Assembly (NCBI GenBank): GCA_002414505.1
Contig: DHZF01000115.1
Coordinates: 1 to 27,577, forward strand
From: Hyphomonas sp. UBA5111
GTDB lineage: Bacteria > Pseudomonadota > Alphaproteobacteria > Caulobacterales > Hyphomonadaceae
Length of the DNA: 27,577 nucleotides
Direction of reading: 5' to 3'
Made by a program: the position numbers and the translations under genes. This document shows, piece after piece, positions 16,435 to 24,163 of this stretch. A model generated the notes under the pieces. The model ran no database searches, was not told the DNA's origin, and saw only the letters and a list, made by a program, of their open reading frames with translations. How positions within the stretch are numbered: the first letter of the stretch is position 1; every line of letters starts with the position of its first letter.

Positions 16435-16920
16435 CTAGCGCTTCGAGAACTGGAAGCTGCGGCGTGCTTTTGCACGGCCATACTTCTTGCGCTCGACGAC
16501 GCGTGGGTCACGGGTCATGAAGCCGAACGGCTTGAGGACAGCGCGCAGACCTGGCTCGTAATTTACGAGGGCGCGCGACAGGCCGTGACGCACAGCGCCT
16601 GCCTGACCGGAGAGGCCGGAGCCCTTCACGGTTGCGATGATGTCAAACTCGCCTTCGCGACCGGCTTCAACCAGCGGCTGGGCGATCACCATGCGCAGCA
16701 CAGGGCGCGCAAAATACTGTTCCTGGTCACGGCCGTTGATCGTGATCTTGCCGGTGCCCGGCTTGATCCAGACGCGGGCGACAGCCTCTTTCCGGCGGCC
16801 GGTGCCATAGGCGCGGCCCTGAGCGTCGATCTTCGGCTCAATAGGTGCGGCCGGAGCTTCAGCTTCCGTTGCGCCGGACATGGCGCCAAGATCCTGGAGG
16901 GAGTTTGCAGTGTCAGTCAT
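16435..16920 (-). CDS. rpsI: 30S ribosomal protein S9
   Basis: Small-subunit protein whose C-terminal tail reaches the P-site tRNA. The 161 residues comprise a 35-residue Ala/Glu-rich N-terminal extension, as seen in alphaproteobacterial S9, then the core starting at [33 protein letters not shown] and the C-terminal [25 protein letters not shown] (in two parts) follow, with the invariant terminal Lys-Arg. The start ATG lies five bases after the rplM stop, and the two are clearly one operon. Confidence 0.98.
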   Translation of the reverse strand: MTDTANSLQDLGAMSGATEAEAPAAPIEPKIDAQGRAYGTGRRKEAVARVWIKPGTGKITINGRDQEQYFARPVLRMVIAQPLVEAGREGEFDIIATVKGSGLSGQAGAVRHGLSRALVNYEPGLRAVLKPFGFMTRDPRVVERKKYGRAKARRSFQFSKR

Positions 16921-16925
16921 GTTGA

Positions 16926-17390
16926 TCAGGCCGCCTTGATGTTCTTGCGGTTCATGGCTTTGAAGTCGACAGCGTCGGGCTTCTGGGCCTCGTGTGGGTG
17001 ATCCGCGCCGCCATAGACGTGCAGTTTCGAGAACTGCTTGCGGGCCAGCGGGCTTTCTTTCGGCATCATCCGCTTCACGGCGAGTTCAAGCGCGCGCTCA
17101 GGGAAACGACCGTTGAGGATTTTTTCCGGCGTCGTGGACTTGATGCCGCCCGGATAACCGGTGTGGCGGTAGTACACTTTGTCCGTCATCTTGCGACCGG
17201 TGAATTTCACCTTGTCGGCATTGATGATGACGACGTGATCGCCCGTATCGATATGGGGTGTAAAGTCAGCACGGTGCTTGCCGCGCAGGCGCTTGGCGAC
17301 ATATGAAGCAAGGCGTCCGACGACGACATCGGTCGCGTCGATCACGACCCAGTTGTGCTCTACGTTGGCTGGTGCGTTATAGGTTTTCAT
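16926..17390 (-). CDS. rplM: 50S ribosomal protein L13
   Basis: Early-assembling large-subunit protein. The 154 residues have the family pattern: [16 protein letters not shown] (14-29), [36 protein letters not shown]-type segment ([11 protein letters not shown]) and [17 protein letters not shown] near the C-terminus. Start ATG 17390. It is first in rplM-rpsI. A five-base-pair hairpin (GCTCT/AGAGC, loop acta on the plus strand, 17392-17405) sits two bases above the start codon, in the position where ribosomal-protein leader control often acts, but it is too short to claim as a regulatory element. Confidence 0.98.
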   Translation of the reverse strand: MKTYNAPANVEHNWVVIDATDVVVGRLASYVAKRLRGKHRADFTPHIDTGDHVVIINADKVKFTGRKMTDKVYYRHTGYPGGIKSTTPEKILNGRFPERALELAVKRMMPKESPLARKQFSKLHVYGGADHPHEAQKPDAVDFKAMNRKNIKAA

Positions 17391-17428
17391 CGCTCTACTA
17401 AGAGCCTCTCGCTTTCGGAGTTCATGGA

Positions 17429-18400
17429 ATGCAATTCAAGCGCTGGCGTTTAAGCGCCACTTCCCCGGTTGTCAACGCAGGGCTTGGCCTCACCCTGCTT
17501 TTTACAGCAGTTGGATGCTCGAAGAAAGCCGAAGCCCCCACAGAGCCGGCGGCAGCCCCTGAAATTGCTGCAGGTGTGGAGCTTCCGGCCGTGTGGTCGA
17601 CCCGCCCGCTTCAGGGCAAAGTCAACGCTGTGGCCCTGTCAGGCGGCCTCGGAGGCCTGATGGCGATCGCTTATGAGCGCGGCGGCCTGCAATTATTCAA
17701 CATGAATGGCGAGATTCTCGGCGAACCGGCCAATTTCCGGCTGACTGACCTCGCCAGCGGCCAGAGCGCCACCCTTGCGGGCAGTACGGTCACGATTTTC
17801 CCCGGAATCACCCGTGAGGGCCAGCTGAAGGCCTATCTCTATGGAGAGGGCCTGCTCGCCCCGGCACAGGTCGACCTGCCCGTCCCGGATGCAAGTTCGA
17901 TTGTCGGCGTGTGTTCAGGCCCACTGCGTGCCAGTGGCATCATGCGGCTCGCCTACTGGACCTCGACAAATGACCGCGTGCTCCAGACCGGCGTTGTGCG
18001 AGAGGAGAATGGTGAGTTCTCGTGGGATGCCGGCGAATCGACTTTCACCGATTTCGGCATCAAATCGTGCGCCTATACGAGCGACACGCTGGTCGCCTCC
18101 CCGCGCGCGACCAGTGCCGCCTCGCTGTCGCGTGGAGACTTCGATGCCCTGCTCTCTATAGAGGATGGCAGCGGCCTTCAGGTTTCAACCGATCTCGGCA
18201 TGACCAACAAGGATGTCAACGTGCGTGATGGAATCACCGTCATCGCACCGGACACACCCGATGCCATGGCAGCCATGGGCACGATGATGAATGGCGGCTA
18301 TCCCGGCGGCGTAATTGTGATCGCGGGCGAAACCGGCCCCGACCAGCATCAGGCCGTCTTTGTCGATCCGAGCGCGCTTACGCTGGCAGGCGCTCGCTAG
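17429..18400 (+). CDS. Unrecognised lipoprotein, possibly beta-propeller-like
   Basis: I do not recognise a named family. The 323-residue product starts with a basic N-terminus (FKRWR), a hydrophobic segment and lipobox TAVGC with Cys30, followed by Ser, so it should be an outer-membrane-sorted lipoprotein. A Pro/Ala/Glu-rich linker (31-50) leads to a strand-rich globular part. The stretch [20 protein letters not shown] looks like a beta-propeller blade similar in style to 3-phytase-like proteins, and acidic loops recur ([13 protein letters not shown]); this is only resemblance. The start ATG 17429 has GGAG about nine bases upstream. Its 5' end seems to contain the divergent rplM promoter, and its 3' end overlaps convergent ctaA by 23 bases. 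Confidence 0.85.
   Translation: MQFKRWRLSATSPVVNAGLGLTLLFTAVGCSKKAEAPTEPAAAPEIAAGVELPAVWSTRPLQGKVNAVALSGGLGGLMAIAYERGGLQLFNMNGEILGEPANFRLTDLASGQSATLAGSTVTIFPGITREGQLKAYLYGEGLLAPAQVDLPVPDASSIVGVCSGPLRASGIMRLAYWTSTNDRVLQTGVVREENGEFSWDAGESTFTDFGIKSCAYTSDTLVASPRATSAASLSRGDFDALLSIEDGSGLQVSTDLGMTNKDVNVRDGITVIAPDTPDAMAAMGTMMNGGYPGGVIVIAGETGPDQHQAVFVDPSALTLAGAR
17447..17475 (-). promoter_or_regulatory. Probable rplM-rpsI promoter, inside the divergent lipoprotein gene
   Basis: On the minus strand a perfect -35 hexamer TTGACA (17475-17470) is followed, after exactly 17 bases, by TAAACG (17452-17447). Transcription would start near 17440, leaving a leader of about 50 bases before the rplM ATG. The -10 is weak, but the -35 and spacing are ideal and the 38-base intergenic gap is too short to hold a full promoter. 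Confidence 0.5.
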
Positions 18401-19424
18401 GCACGCCCCGCGATCGCCACACCAGCCGCACCGCTGCCAAGGTGACAATCACGCCAAGACCCTGATGAACCAGAGCAAGGTTCATCGGGGCGGCATGCAC
18501 CAGTGTGAGGATTCCCCACACGGCCTGCAGGGTGACGAGCATGGCGAGCCAGCGGAAATCCAGGCGGAGCGGCGTGTTTCGGAATGCCCATGCTGACACG
18601 AGCGATCCCGCCCAGATCAGGTATGCCAGGAGACGGTGGTTGAATTGCGTTGCGGCGCGGCCTTCAAACAGGCTGCGCACACCCAGCCCGTCTTCCAGAT
18701 AGTGTGAAGGGATAACTTCCCCCGCCATCAGCGGCCAGTCATTGTAGGACCGGCCCGCATCAAGACCGGCGACCAGAGCCCCGGCAGCCATCTGGAGGAA
18801 AATCGCGACCAGAAGGAGCACGGCCACGGTTCGGGCCATGTCCGGCACCATCGGACGCGCTTTTGCGCCCAGATCGTGCCAGAGCCAAGCGACATAGGCG
18901 ATGATCAGCAGGGCTAGCGTGAAATGCGTCATCAGCCGGTATGGCGCCACATCAACGCGTGTCGTTTCGCCAATGCCGCTTGCAACCATCCACCAGCCGA
19001 TGGCCCCTTGCAGGCCGCCCAGTCCGATCAGCGCGACCAGATGCCAGGTGAGGCGCTTTGTCAGCCAGCGACGAATGGCAAAGAAGGCAAAACCTGCGAC
19101 AGCGACCAGCCCGATCATGCGGCCAAAGAATCTATGCCCCCACTCCCACCAGAAGATCTTCTGGAACTCGGCCAGCGACATGCCCTGATTCACGAATTGG
19201 TATTCGGCGGTCTGCTGGTACTTCGCAAACTCCACCTGCCATGCGCTTTCGGAGAGCGGCGGCAAAGCCCCGCTGACGGGATTCCATTCGGTAATGGACA
19301 GACCGGAATCGGTCAGGCGGGTCGCCCCACCGATCAGGATCATGGCGTAGACCATCAGGCCGACAAGGATCAGCCAGCGACGGATCCAGATGGCGGACGG
19401 GCTGATTTTTGACGTTTCACTCAT
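18378..19424 (-). CDS. ctaA: Heme A synthase, type 2
   Basis: Membrane enzyme that oxidises the C8 methyl of heme O to make heme A for aa3-type cytochrome c oxidase. The 348 residues form about eight helices and carry the four conserved heme-ligand histidines in family context: WEWGHRFFGRMIG, RLMTHFTLALL, QFNHRLLAYL and LVHQGLGV. The TRLTDSGLSITEWNPVSGALPP loop (two parts) is diagnostic. There is no Cys pair in the extracytoplasmic loops, so it is the type 2 (proteobacterial) form. I chose ATG 19424 (MSETSKIS); upstream codons in frame give an unlikely Cys-rich N-terminus. It is divergent from a DUF2842 gene, a pairing often seen in alphaproteobacteria, and shows that a heme-copper oxidase exists elsewhere in this genome. 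Confidence 0.95.
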   Translation of the reverse strand: MSETSKISPSAIWIRRWLILVGLMVYAMILIGGATRLTDSGLSITEWNPVSGALPPLSESAWQVEFAKYQQTAEYQFVNQGMSLAEFQKIFWWEWGHRFFGRMIGLVAVAGFAFFAIRRWLTKRLTWHLVALIGLGGLQGAIGWWMVASGIGETTRVDVAPYRLMTHFTLALLIIAYVAWLWHDLGAKARPMVPDMARTVAVLLLVAIFLQMAAGALVAGLDAGRSYNDWPLMAGEVIPSHYLEDGLGVRSLFEGRAATQFNHRLLAYLIWAGSLVSAWAFRNTPLRLDFRWLAMLVTLQAVWGILTLVHAAPMNLALVHQGLGVIVTLAAVRLVWRSRGVPSERLPA

Positions 19425-19497
19425 GCGCGATACATGATCCAAGCAGACGCCCGTGCAAGAGGCGGCAAAGTCGCATGTGCAGCTGAGAGACCGACCC

Positions 19498-19713
19498 ATG
19501 AGCTATCCGACCAAGAAAATCGTCGCCAGCCTGATCCTGCTAGGCTTCATGGTTTGCTGGATCATCATGGTCGGCTCTGTCGCGCCTATGGTCTCGGACT
19601 GGCCCAAATGGGCGATGATGCTGTTCTATGTGTTTGCGGGAATCGGCTGGATCATTCCGTTCAAACCGATCTTCGCCTGGATGAATCGCGACGCGCCACC
19701 CCAGGAAGACTAG
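19498..19713 (+). CDS. DUF2842 family small membrane protein
   Basis: A 71-residue protein with two predicted membrane helices (about 8-30 and 38-60) and a short acidic tail. The second helix, MLFYVFAGIGWIIPFKPIFAWM (two parts, 41-62), matches what I know of DUF2842, an alphaproteobacterial family of unknown function. I chose ATG 19498 (MSYPTKK), preceded by GAGAGACC; an ATG at 19453 would overlap the ctaA leader and add residues not seen in the family. It diverges from ctaA over 73 bases, which suggests but does not show a link to oxidase biogenesis. The stop codon overlaps that of the convergent gene (CTAG). Confidence 0.85.
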   Translation: MSYPTKKIVASLILLGFMVCWIIMVGSVAPMVSDWPKWAMMLFYVFAGIGWIIPFKPIFAWMNRDAPPQED

Positions 19714-20573
19714 TCTTCCGGCTTGTTCTTGGTGGCTTCCTTGAGACGCGCAAGCATGACGGCCGGATCATCCGGCGTATCGGCTTCATCGGGCTCCGGA
19801 TAATCATCCTCTTCAATCTCGTCGTCATCGGTGACGCCGAGCGGGAGTTCACCCGCCTCGCCTGACATGCTTTCAAATTCGTCTTCATCCATCCCGGATT
19901 TGAGCCGGCCCAGAACTGTTTCGCCGCCCACAAGGGTCTGACCCGGCCAGATCAGTTGGCCTGCATTGGCCGGGACATAGACATCGCACCAGCCGCCGAG
20001 CCGCCGCTTTCCGAACACACGTCCAAGGCGCATGATATCGCCTGTTTCGGCCTCCAGTTCCTGACGCGGCCCCAGACCGCCGGTGGCGATCCTGACCCCG
20101 ACCTGCTGGGCGCGGCTCTCGAACAACAAATATGAGACCGCTAGACCGTCTGCATCGGGCCGCATGGCAAATGGGACAGAATGTTCGCCGTCTTCCGTGA
20201 TCAGGCTTTCAAGACTGCCGGCAATCGGCGCATAGAGCCTGTTGGTCGCGGCAGGAGACGAAGAAATCCGGATACGGGTCGTCGCCGTATCCGTCATCCG
20301 CATCTCACCCGGCGCATCCGTGCGGGTCACCGAGACGACCACGCCATCGCAGGGCGCCACAATGCCATTGGCGAGATCCGGCGCGACCCGGTTGGACCAG
20401 CGCGCGGCCATCAGCGCGGCGATCATGGCCGCAAAGCCGACCCAGAACAGCGGATCCCAGACCCAGCTCAACAACAGGCCAACCAGAAGACAGGCCAGCG
20501 CTGCTGCGACGCCTTCCCAATCCAGTCCGCCCGTCAACCAGGGGGTCGTTTTACGCTCAAGGTCTTCTGTCAT
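19710..20573 (-). CDS. Phosphatidylserine decarboxylase-like protein lacking the pyruvoyl serine
   Basis: The 287 residues follow the short form of the PSD family: two N-terminal membrane helices (about 21-58), IVAPCDGVVVSV (71-82, family PADG), SPAATNRLYAPIAG (106-119), and RLGGWCDVYVP (191-201) where the family has (F/L)GSRVDVYLP. PSDs mature by cutting before that Ser to make the pyruvoyl cofactor. Here codon 194 is GGC (Gly), and the His of the usual LNVHVNR segment is also absent; only Asp76 of the Asp-His-Ser triad remains. The product therefore looks unable to self-process by the known route. An acidic 50-residue tail (EIEEDDYPEPDEADTPDD) is added. No pssA is adjacent. It lies 15 bases after the Atm1-type exporter gene and is probably co-transcribed with it. 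Confidence 0.75.
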   Translation of the reverse strand: MTEDLERKTTPWLTGGLDWEGVAAALACLLVGLLLSWVWDPLFWVGFAAMIAALMAARWSNRVAPDLANGIVAPCDGVVVSVTRTDAPGEMRMTDTATTRIRISSSPAATNRLYAPIAGSLESLITEDGEHSVPFAMRPDADGLAVSYLLFESRAQQVGVRIATGGLGPRQELEAETGDIMRLGRVFGKRRLGGWCDVYVPANAGQLIWPGQTLVGGETVLGRLKSGMDEDEFESMSGEAGELPLGVTDDDEIEEDDYPEPDEADTPDDPAVMLARLKEATKNKPED

Positions 20574-20588
20574 GCCCGCCAGCTTTCT

Positions 20589-22427
20589 CTATTCCGCCGC
20601 GAGCGCAATCTCCGCGCTCTTGGCCTGCCTTTCCCACATATCAGCATATTTGCCGCCTTTTGCCAGCAAGTCTGCATGCGTGCCACGTTCGATGACCCGA
20701 CCGGCCTCAAGGACGATGATCTCGTCGGCGGATTTCACCGTCGACAAGCGGTGCGCCACTATGAGGGTGGTTCGGCCCTCAGAGGCATCTTCAAGTGCGT
20801 CCTGCACGGCCTCTTCCGTTGCACTGTCGAGCGCCGATGTCGCCTCATCAAGCACGAGAATGGCGGGATCGGCCAGGATCACCCGCGCAATTCCTACCCG
20901 CTGTTTTTCCCCGCCGGACAGTTTCAGCCCGCGTTCGCCAACGCGGGTCGTCCAGCCTTCGGGAAGCGATTCGATGAAATCGAGCAATTGCGCCCGGCGC
21001 GCAGCATCGCGCAGCTCTTCATCACTCGCACCAGGACGAGCGTAAGCGATGTTGGACCGGATCGTGTCATTAAACAGGACGACATCCTGAGGCACCAGCC
21101 CCAGCGCCTTGCGCAGGGATTCCTGTGTCAGCGATCTCACATCCTGCCCATCGACCAGCACACTGCCCTGATCGACATCATAGAAACGGAACAAGAGCTT
21201 GAGCAGCGTCGACTTGCCCGCGCCGGATGTGCCGACGAAGGCGATCTTGCGGCCGGGCAGAAGGTCAAAGCTGACATCCTGCACGCCGACGGCCCGGCCT
21301 TCATGGTTGAAGCCCACATCGCGGAACTCGACATGACCGGTAGGCTTTGAGAGCGGCATGGCATCCGGCGCATCGGCCACTTCGGTTTTCATGGCGAGCA
21401 ACCCGTAGAGCTTTTCAAGGTCCACCGCGCCCTGCTTGATCTCCCGCCAGGCCCAGCCGAGGATGTTCAGCGGCGCATAGAGCGACAGGAGCATCAGCAT
21501 CACGGCTGTCAGGTCGCCAACGCGCATTGTGCCCTGAATCACGTTCCACGCGGACAGGACGAGCACGGCCAGCAAGCCGGCATTCATGACCACGGCCTGG
21601 GTCGCGTTCAGCACATACATGGACCGCACGGCATCGACGTAGCGATGATTGTAATTGCGCATCGCATCATTGAAGCGGCCGGTCTCACGGCGTTCCGCAG
21701 CGAAGGACTTCACCGTCTCGAAATTGGTCAGGATGTCGACCGATGTTGCCCGGAAATGCGTGTCGGCTTCATTCATGCGCCGGCGCTGTCGCACGCGCCA
21801 TTCGGTGATGATGACGGTTGCGATGACATAGATGATGATCGTGAAGACCGCGATCAGGGACAGGCGATAATCATACGCCACGCCGAGCGCAATGGAGGCG
21901 AGTACCAGCCGCACGAAGGTCGGGCCGATATTGAAGGCGAGGAACCGGATCAGATAGTCGATGGCACTCGCGCCGCGTTCGATCACGCGGTTCAGCGCGC
22001 CAGTGCGGCGGGTCTGGTGAAAATTCAGGGACAGTGACTGGGCATGGCCGAAGGCGTCGACGCTGGCGATGCGTTGCGCATCCTGACTGACCGGCGAGAA
22101 CAGCCAGTCTCGCGCCTGAGGCAGCGCCGCTGCAAGAAAACGCACCCCGATCCCGATGGCCAGCCAATAGGCCGCCGCGCCAAAAGCCGCGGCTTCCCCG
22201 CCTTCGGGGACAGCACGGTTGATCGCATGGCCCAGCAACAAAGGCGACACAACTTCCAGAACAGACGCAGCCAGCGTCACCAGAATGGCAATGACCATGA
22301 TCGGTCGCCATTTCGACAGTTCCGGCCGTGCCAGAAGCTTCAGGATACGCAGGATGGAAACACCGATCCCGCCATCGGCGCTCTCGATCTTGTCATGGTC
22401 TGCGGCGGCGGCGTGGGGATTCGTCAT
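20589..22427 (-). CDS. Atm1-type ABC exporter (fused membrane and ATPase domains)
   Basis: Half-transporter that should work as a homodimer in the inner membrane. Of 612 residues, the first 330 or so form six helices and the rest the nucleotide-binding domain. The Walker A is GTSGAGKST with Lys405, the signature LSGGEKQRVGIARV is near 503, the Walker B is ILVLDEATSALD and the H-loop is VAHRLST. The coupling-region motif NFETVKSFAAE and the VGIQ-like GRAVGVQDVSFDL region place it with Atm1/HMT1 exporters, which move glutathione-linked sulfur species or metal-glutathione conjugates. I chose ATG 22427 (MTNPHAA); ATG 22436 is equally possible and the longer open frame has no family match. Substrate is unknown. 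Confidence 0.92.
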   Translation of the reverse strand: MTNPHAAAADHDKIESADGGIGVSILRILKLLARPELSKWRPIMVIAILVTLAASVLEVVSPLLLGHAINRAVPEGGEAAAFGAAAYWLAIGIGVRFLAAALPQARDWLFSPVSQDAQRIASVDAFGHAQSLSLNFHQTRRTGALNRVIERGASAIDYLIRFLAFNIGPTFVRLVLASIALGVAYDYRLSLIAVFTIIIYVIATVIITEWRVRQRRRMNEADTHFRATSVDILTNFETVKSFAAERRETGRFNDAMRNYNHRYVDAVRSMYVLNATQAVVMNAGLLAVLVLSAWNVIQGTMRVGDLTAVMLMLLSLYAPLNILGWAWREIKQGAVDLEKLYGLLAMKTEVADAPDAMPLSKPTGHVEFRDVGFNHEGRAVGVQDVSFDLLPGRKIAFVGTSGAGKSTLLKLLFRFYDVDQGSVLVDGQDVRSLTQESLRKALGLVPQDVVLFNDTIRSNIAYARPGASDEELRDAARRAQLLDFIESLPEGWTTRVGERGLKLSGGEKQRVGIARVILADPAILVLDEATSALDSATEEAVQDALEDASEGRTTLIVAHRLSTVKSADEIIVLEAGRVIERGTHADLLAKGGKYADMWERQAKSAEIALAAE

Positions 22428-22582
22428 CGCCCGCATATGGTAACAAAATGACAGATCAGCAAACCCTGCGTGTTGCGCTGGACGGCGAAACATCCTGAAA
22501 TTGTCACTGGTGGAGTATTGGAAGCCCTCATATAGGGCACACGACGCTCCCGAGGGATGCAAGCTAGAAAGGCGAAACCCGC

Positions 22583-23146
22583 ATGACGAAAATCAAGTCC
22601 ATCTGCGTTTATTGCGGCGCGTCCGATAATGTCCTGCCGGGCTATATCAAGCTGGCAGAGGAACTCGGCCGCGAACTCGCGAAACGTGACATCCGCCTTG
22701 TCTATGGCGGCGGCGGCGTTGGCCTGATGGGCGCCTGCGCCCGCGCAGCGCATGAAGCGGCGGGGGATGTGCTCGGGGTCATGCCACGCTTCCTGCTCAG
22801 CAAAGAGCGCATCTACGAGGAAGTCGAGCATCGCATCGTCGATGACATGCACACACGCAAGCAGATGATGTACGAGGAGGCCGACGCTTTCATCGTGCTG
22901 CCGGGCGGCATTGGCACACTGGAAGAAGCCGTCGAGATCCTGTCTTGGGCGCGGCTCGGCCTTCATGCCAAGCCGATGGCATTCCTTGACGAAGACGGCT
23001 TCTGGTCACCCTTCTTCGAGCTGATGGAACACATCATTGATGGCAAGTTCACCCCGGAATCCTTCCGCGCATCCCTGGTTCACAGCGATACGCCGAAAAA
23101 GGCCATCGATGCCTTGAGGGACAAGATCATAGTCCTCGACAGCTAG
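22583..23146 (+). CDS. LOG-family protein (Rossman-fold phosphoribohydrolase, TIGR00730)
   Basis: The 187 residues carry both hallmark motifs of the Lonely Guy family: YGGGGVGLMGA (41-51) and PGGIGTLEE (107-115). The nucleotide-contacting HTRKQMM (90-96) is also present. Characterised relatives release the base from nucleoside 5'-monophosphates, either cytokinin ribotides or AMP and similar. In a free-living bacterium a general nucleotide-salvage role is at least as likely as cytokinin activation. The start ATG 22583 has AAGGCG upstream. It is divergent from the Atm1-type exporter across 155 bases and convergent with secF across 14. Confidence 0.93.
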   Translation: MTKIKSICVYCGASDNVLPGYIKLAEELGRELAKRDIRLVYGGGGVGLMGACARAAHEAAGDVLGVMPRFLLSKERIYEEVEHRIVDDMHTRKQMMYEEADAFIVLPGGIGTLEEAVEILSWARLGLHAKPMAFLDEDGFWSPFFELMEHIIDGKFTPESFRASLVHSDTPKKAIDALRDKIIVLDS

Positions 23147-23160
23147 GTCGAGGCGGCCCC

Positions 23161-24144
23161 TCAGCCCTGAAAGCCCTGGACGTCTTCCAGTGGCTTCTTG
23201 TTGAGGTCCATGCCCAGCGCCAGAACGATGGTCGAGGCGATAAAGATGGACGAATACGTCCCGATCAGCACACCCCAGATAAGCGCAAAGCTCATCCCAC
23301 GCAGGACAGGCCCGCCGAGGAAGAAGATGGCCAACAGGGCCAGCAGGGTCGTGCCGGACGTCAGCAAGGTACGCGACAGCGTGCCGTTCAGGGCGAGGTC
23401 GATGACCTCCTTGTCGGGCATCTTCTTGTATTTGCGCCTCTCTTCCCGCACGCGGTCGAACACGACCACAGTGTCGTTCATCGAGTAACCGATGATCGTC
23501 AGCAGGGCCGCGATGGTGGTCAGGTTGAATTCCATCTGCAGGAACGCAAACACGCCCAGCGTGATGATCACGTCATGTGCGAGCGCCGCCACTGCGCCAA
23601 TCGAGAACTGCCACTCGAACCGGAACCAGATATAGACCAGCATCAGGGCCAGTGCGGCGACCAGCGCCGTGATCCCGTCGCGGAACAGCTCCTGCGAGAC
23701 TTTCGGGCCGACGGAATCATTGCGGAGGATCTGGTCATCGGTGATGCCCAGGGTCTCTTTCAGCGTGTCCGTCACCAATTCATTGGTCGCGCCAGTGGCG
23801 CGCTCCGCCTGATCGCTGGGCGGCAAGGCCTGAAAGGCTTCGCCCAGCACGGACGCATCCGCTTCGCCATATTTCACCACGACGATGCTGCGCGCATCGG
23901 TCCCGACCGCGCTGTTCACATCCGCATTGAGCGGCATGGCCTGACGCACGGCCTCAACGGTGACCGTGTCCGTCTGCTCCAGCTCCATCACGGTGCCGCC
24001 GGCAAAGTCGACGCCGAAATTGAGGCCACGCGTCGACAGGAAGAACACCGACGCAGCAATCAACACCGACGACACGACCGCGCCGATCAGGCGAAGATTC
24101 ATGAAGCTCAGATTGGTCTTCTGGGGCCAGAATTTGAGTAGCAT
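23161..24144 (-). CDS. secF: Protein translocase subunit SecF
   Basis: Inner-membrane partner of SecD that uses the proton gradient to help pull preproteins out of SecYEG. The 327 residues have helix 1, the FGVDFAGGTVMELEQ signature (SecF D1, about 48-62), a periplasmic domain, then five helices. Late conserved features are YSMNDTVVVFDRVREERRK and LSRTLLTSGTTLLALLAI. A strong GGGAGGAG site precedes ATG 24144, 19 bases after the secD stop. Last gene of yajC-secD-secF; it converges on the LOG gene with no clear terminator. Confidence 0.97.
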   Translation of the reverse strand: MLLKFWPQKTNLSFMNLRLIGAVVSSVLIAASVFFLSTRGLNFGVDFAGGTVMELEQTDTVTVEAVRQAMPLNADVNSAVGTDARSIVVVKYGEADASVLGEAFQALPPSDQAERATGATNELVTDTLKETLGITDDQILRNDSVGPKVSQELFRDGITALVAALALMLVYIWFRFEWQFSIGAVAALAHDVIITLGVFAFLQMEFNLTTIAALLTIIGYSMNDTVVVFDRVREERRKYKKMPDKEVIDLALNGTLSRTLLTSGTTLLALLAIFFLGGPVLRGMSFALIWGVLIGTYSSIFIASTIVLALGMDLNKKPLEDVQGFQG

Positions 24145-24163
24145 ATCGTATCTCCTCCCGGGC

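Noticed and set aside
20181..21350. A 389-codon plus-strand open frame across the PSD-like and ABC genes
   Set aside because: Spans the reverse of two unrelated genes with low-complexity Arg/His content, so it is a shadow.
22428..22562. Upstream extension of the ABC exporter by 45 codons
   Set aside because: No family match and it would consume the whole divergent promoter region.
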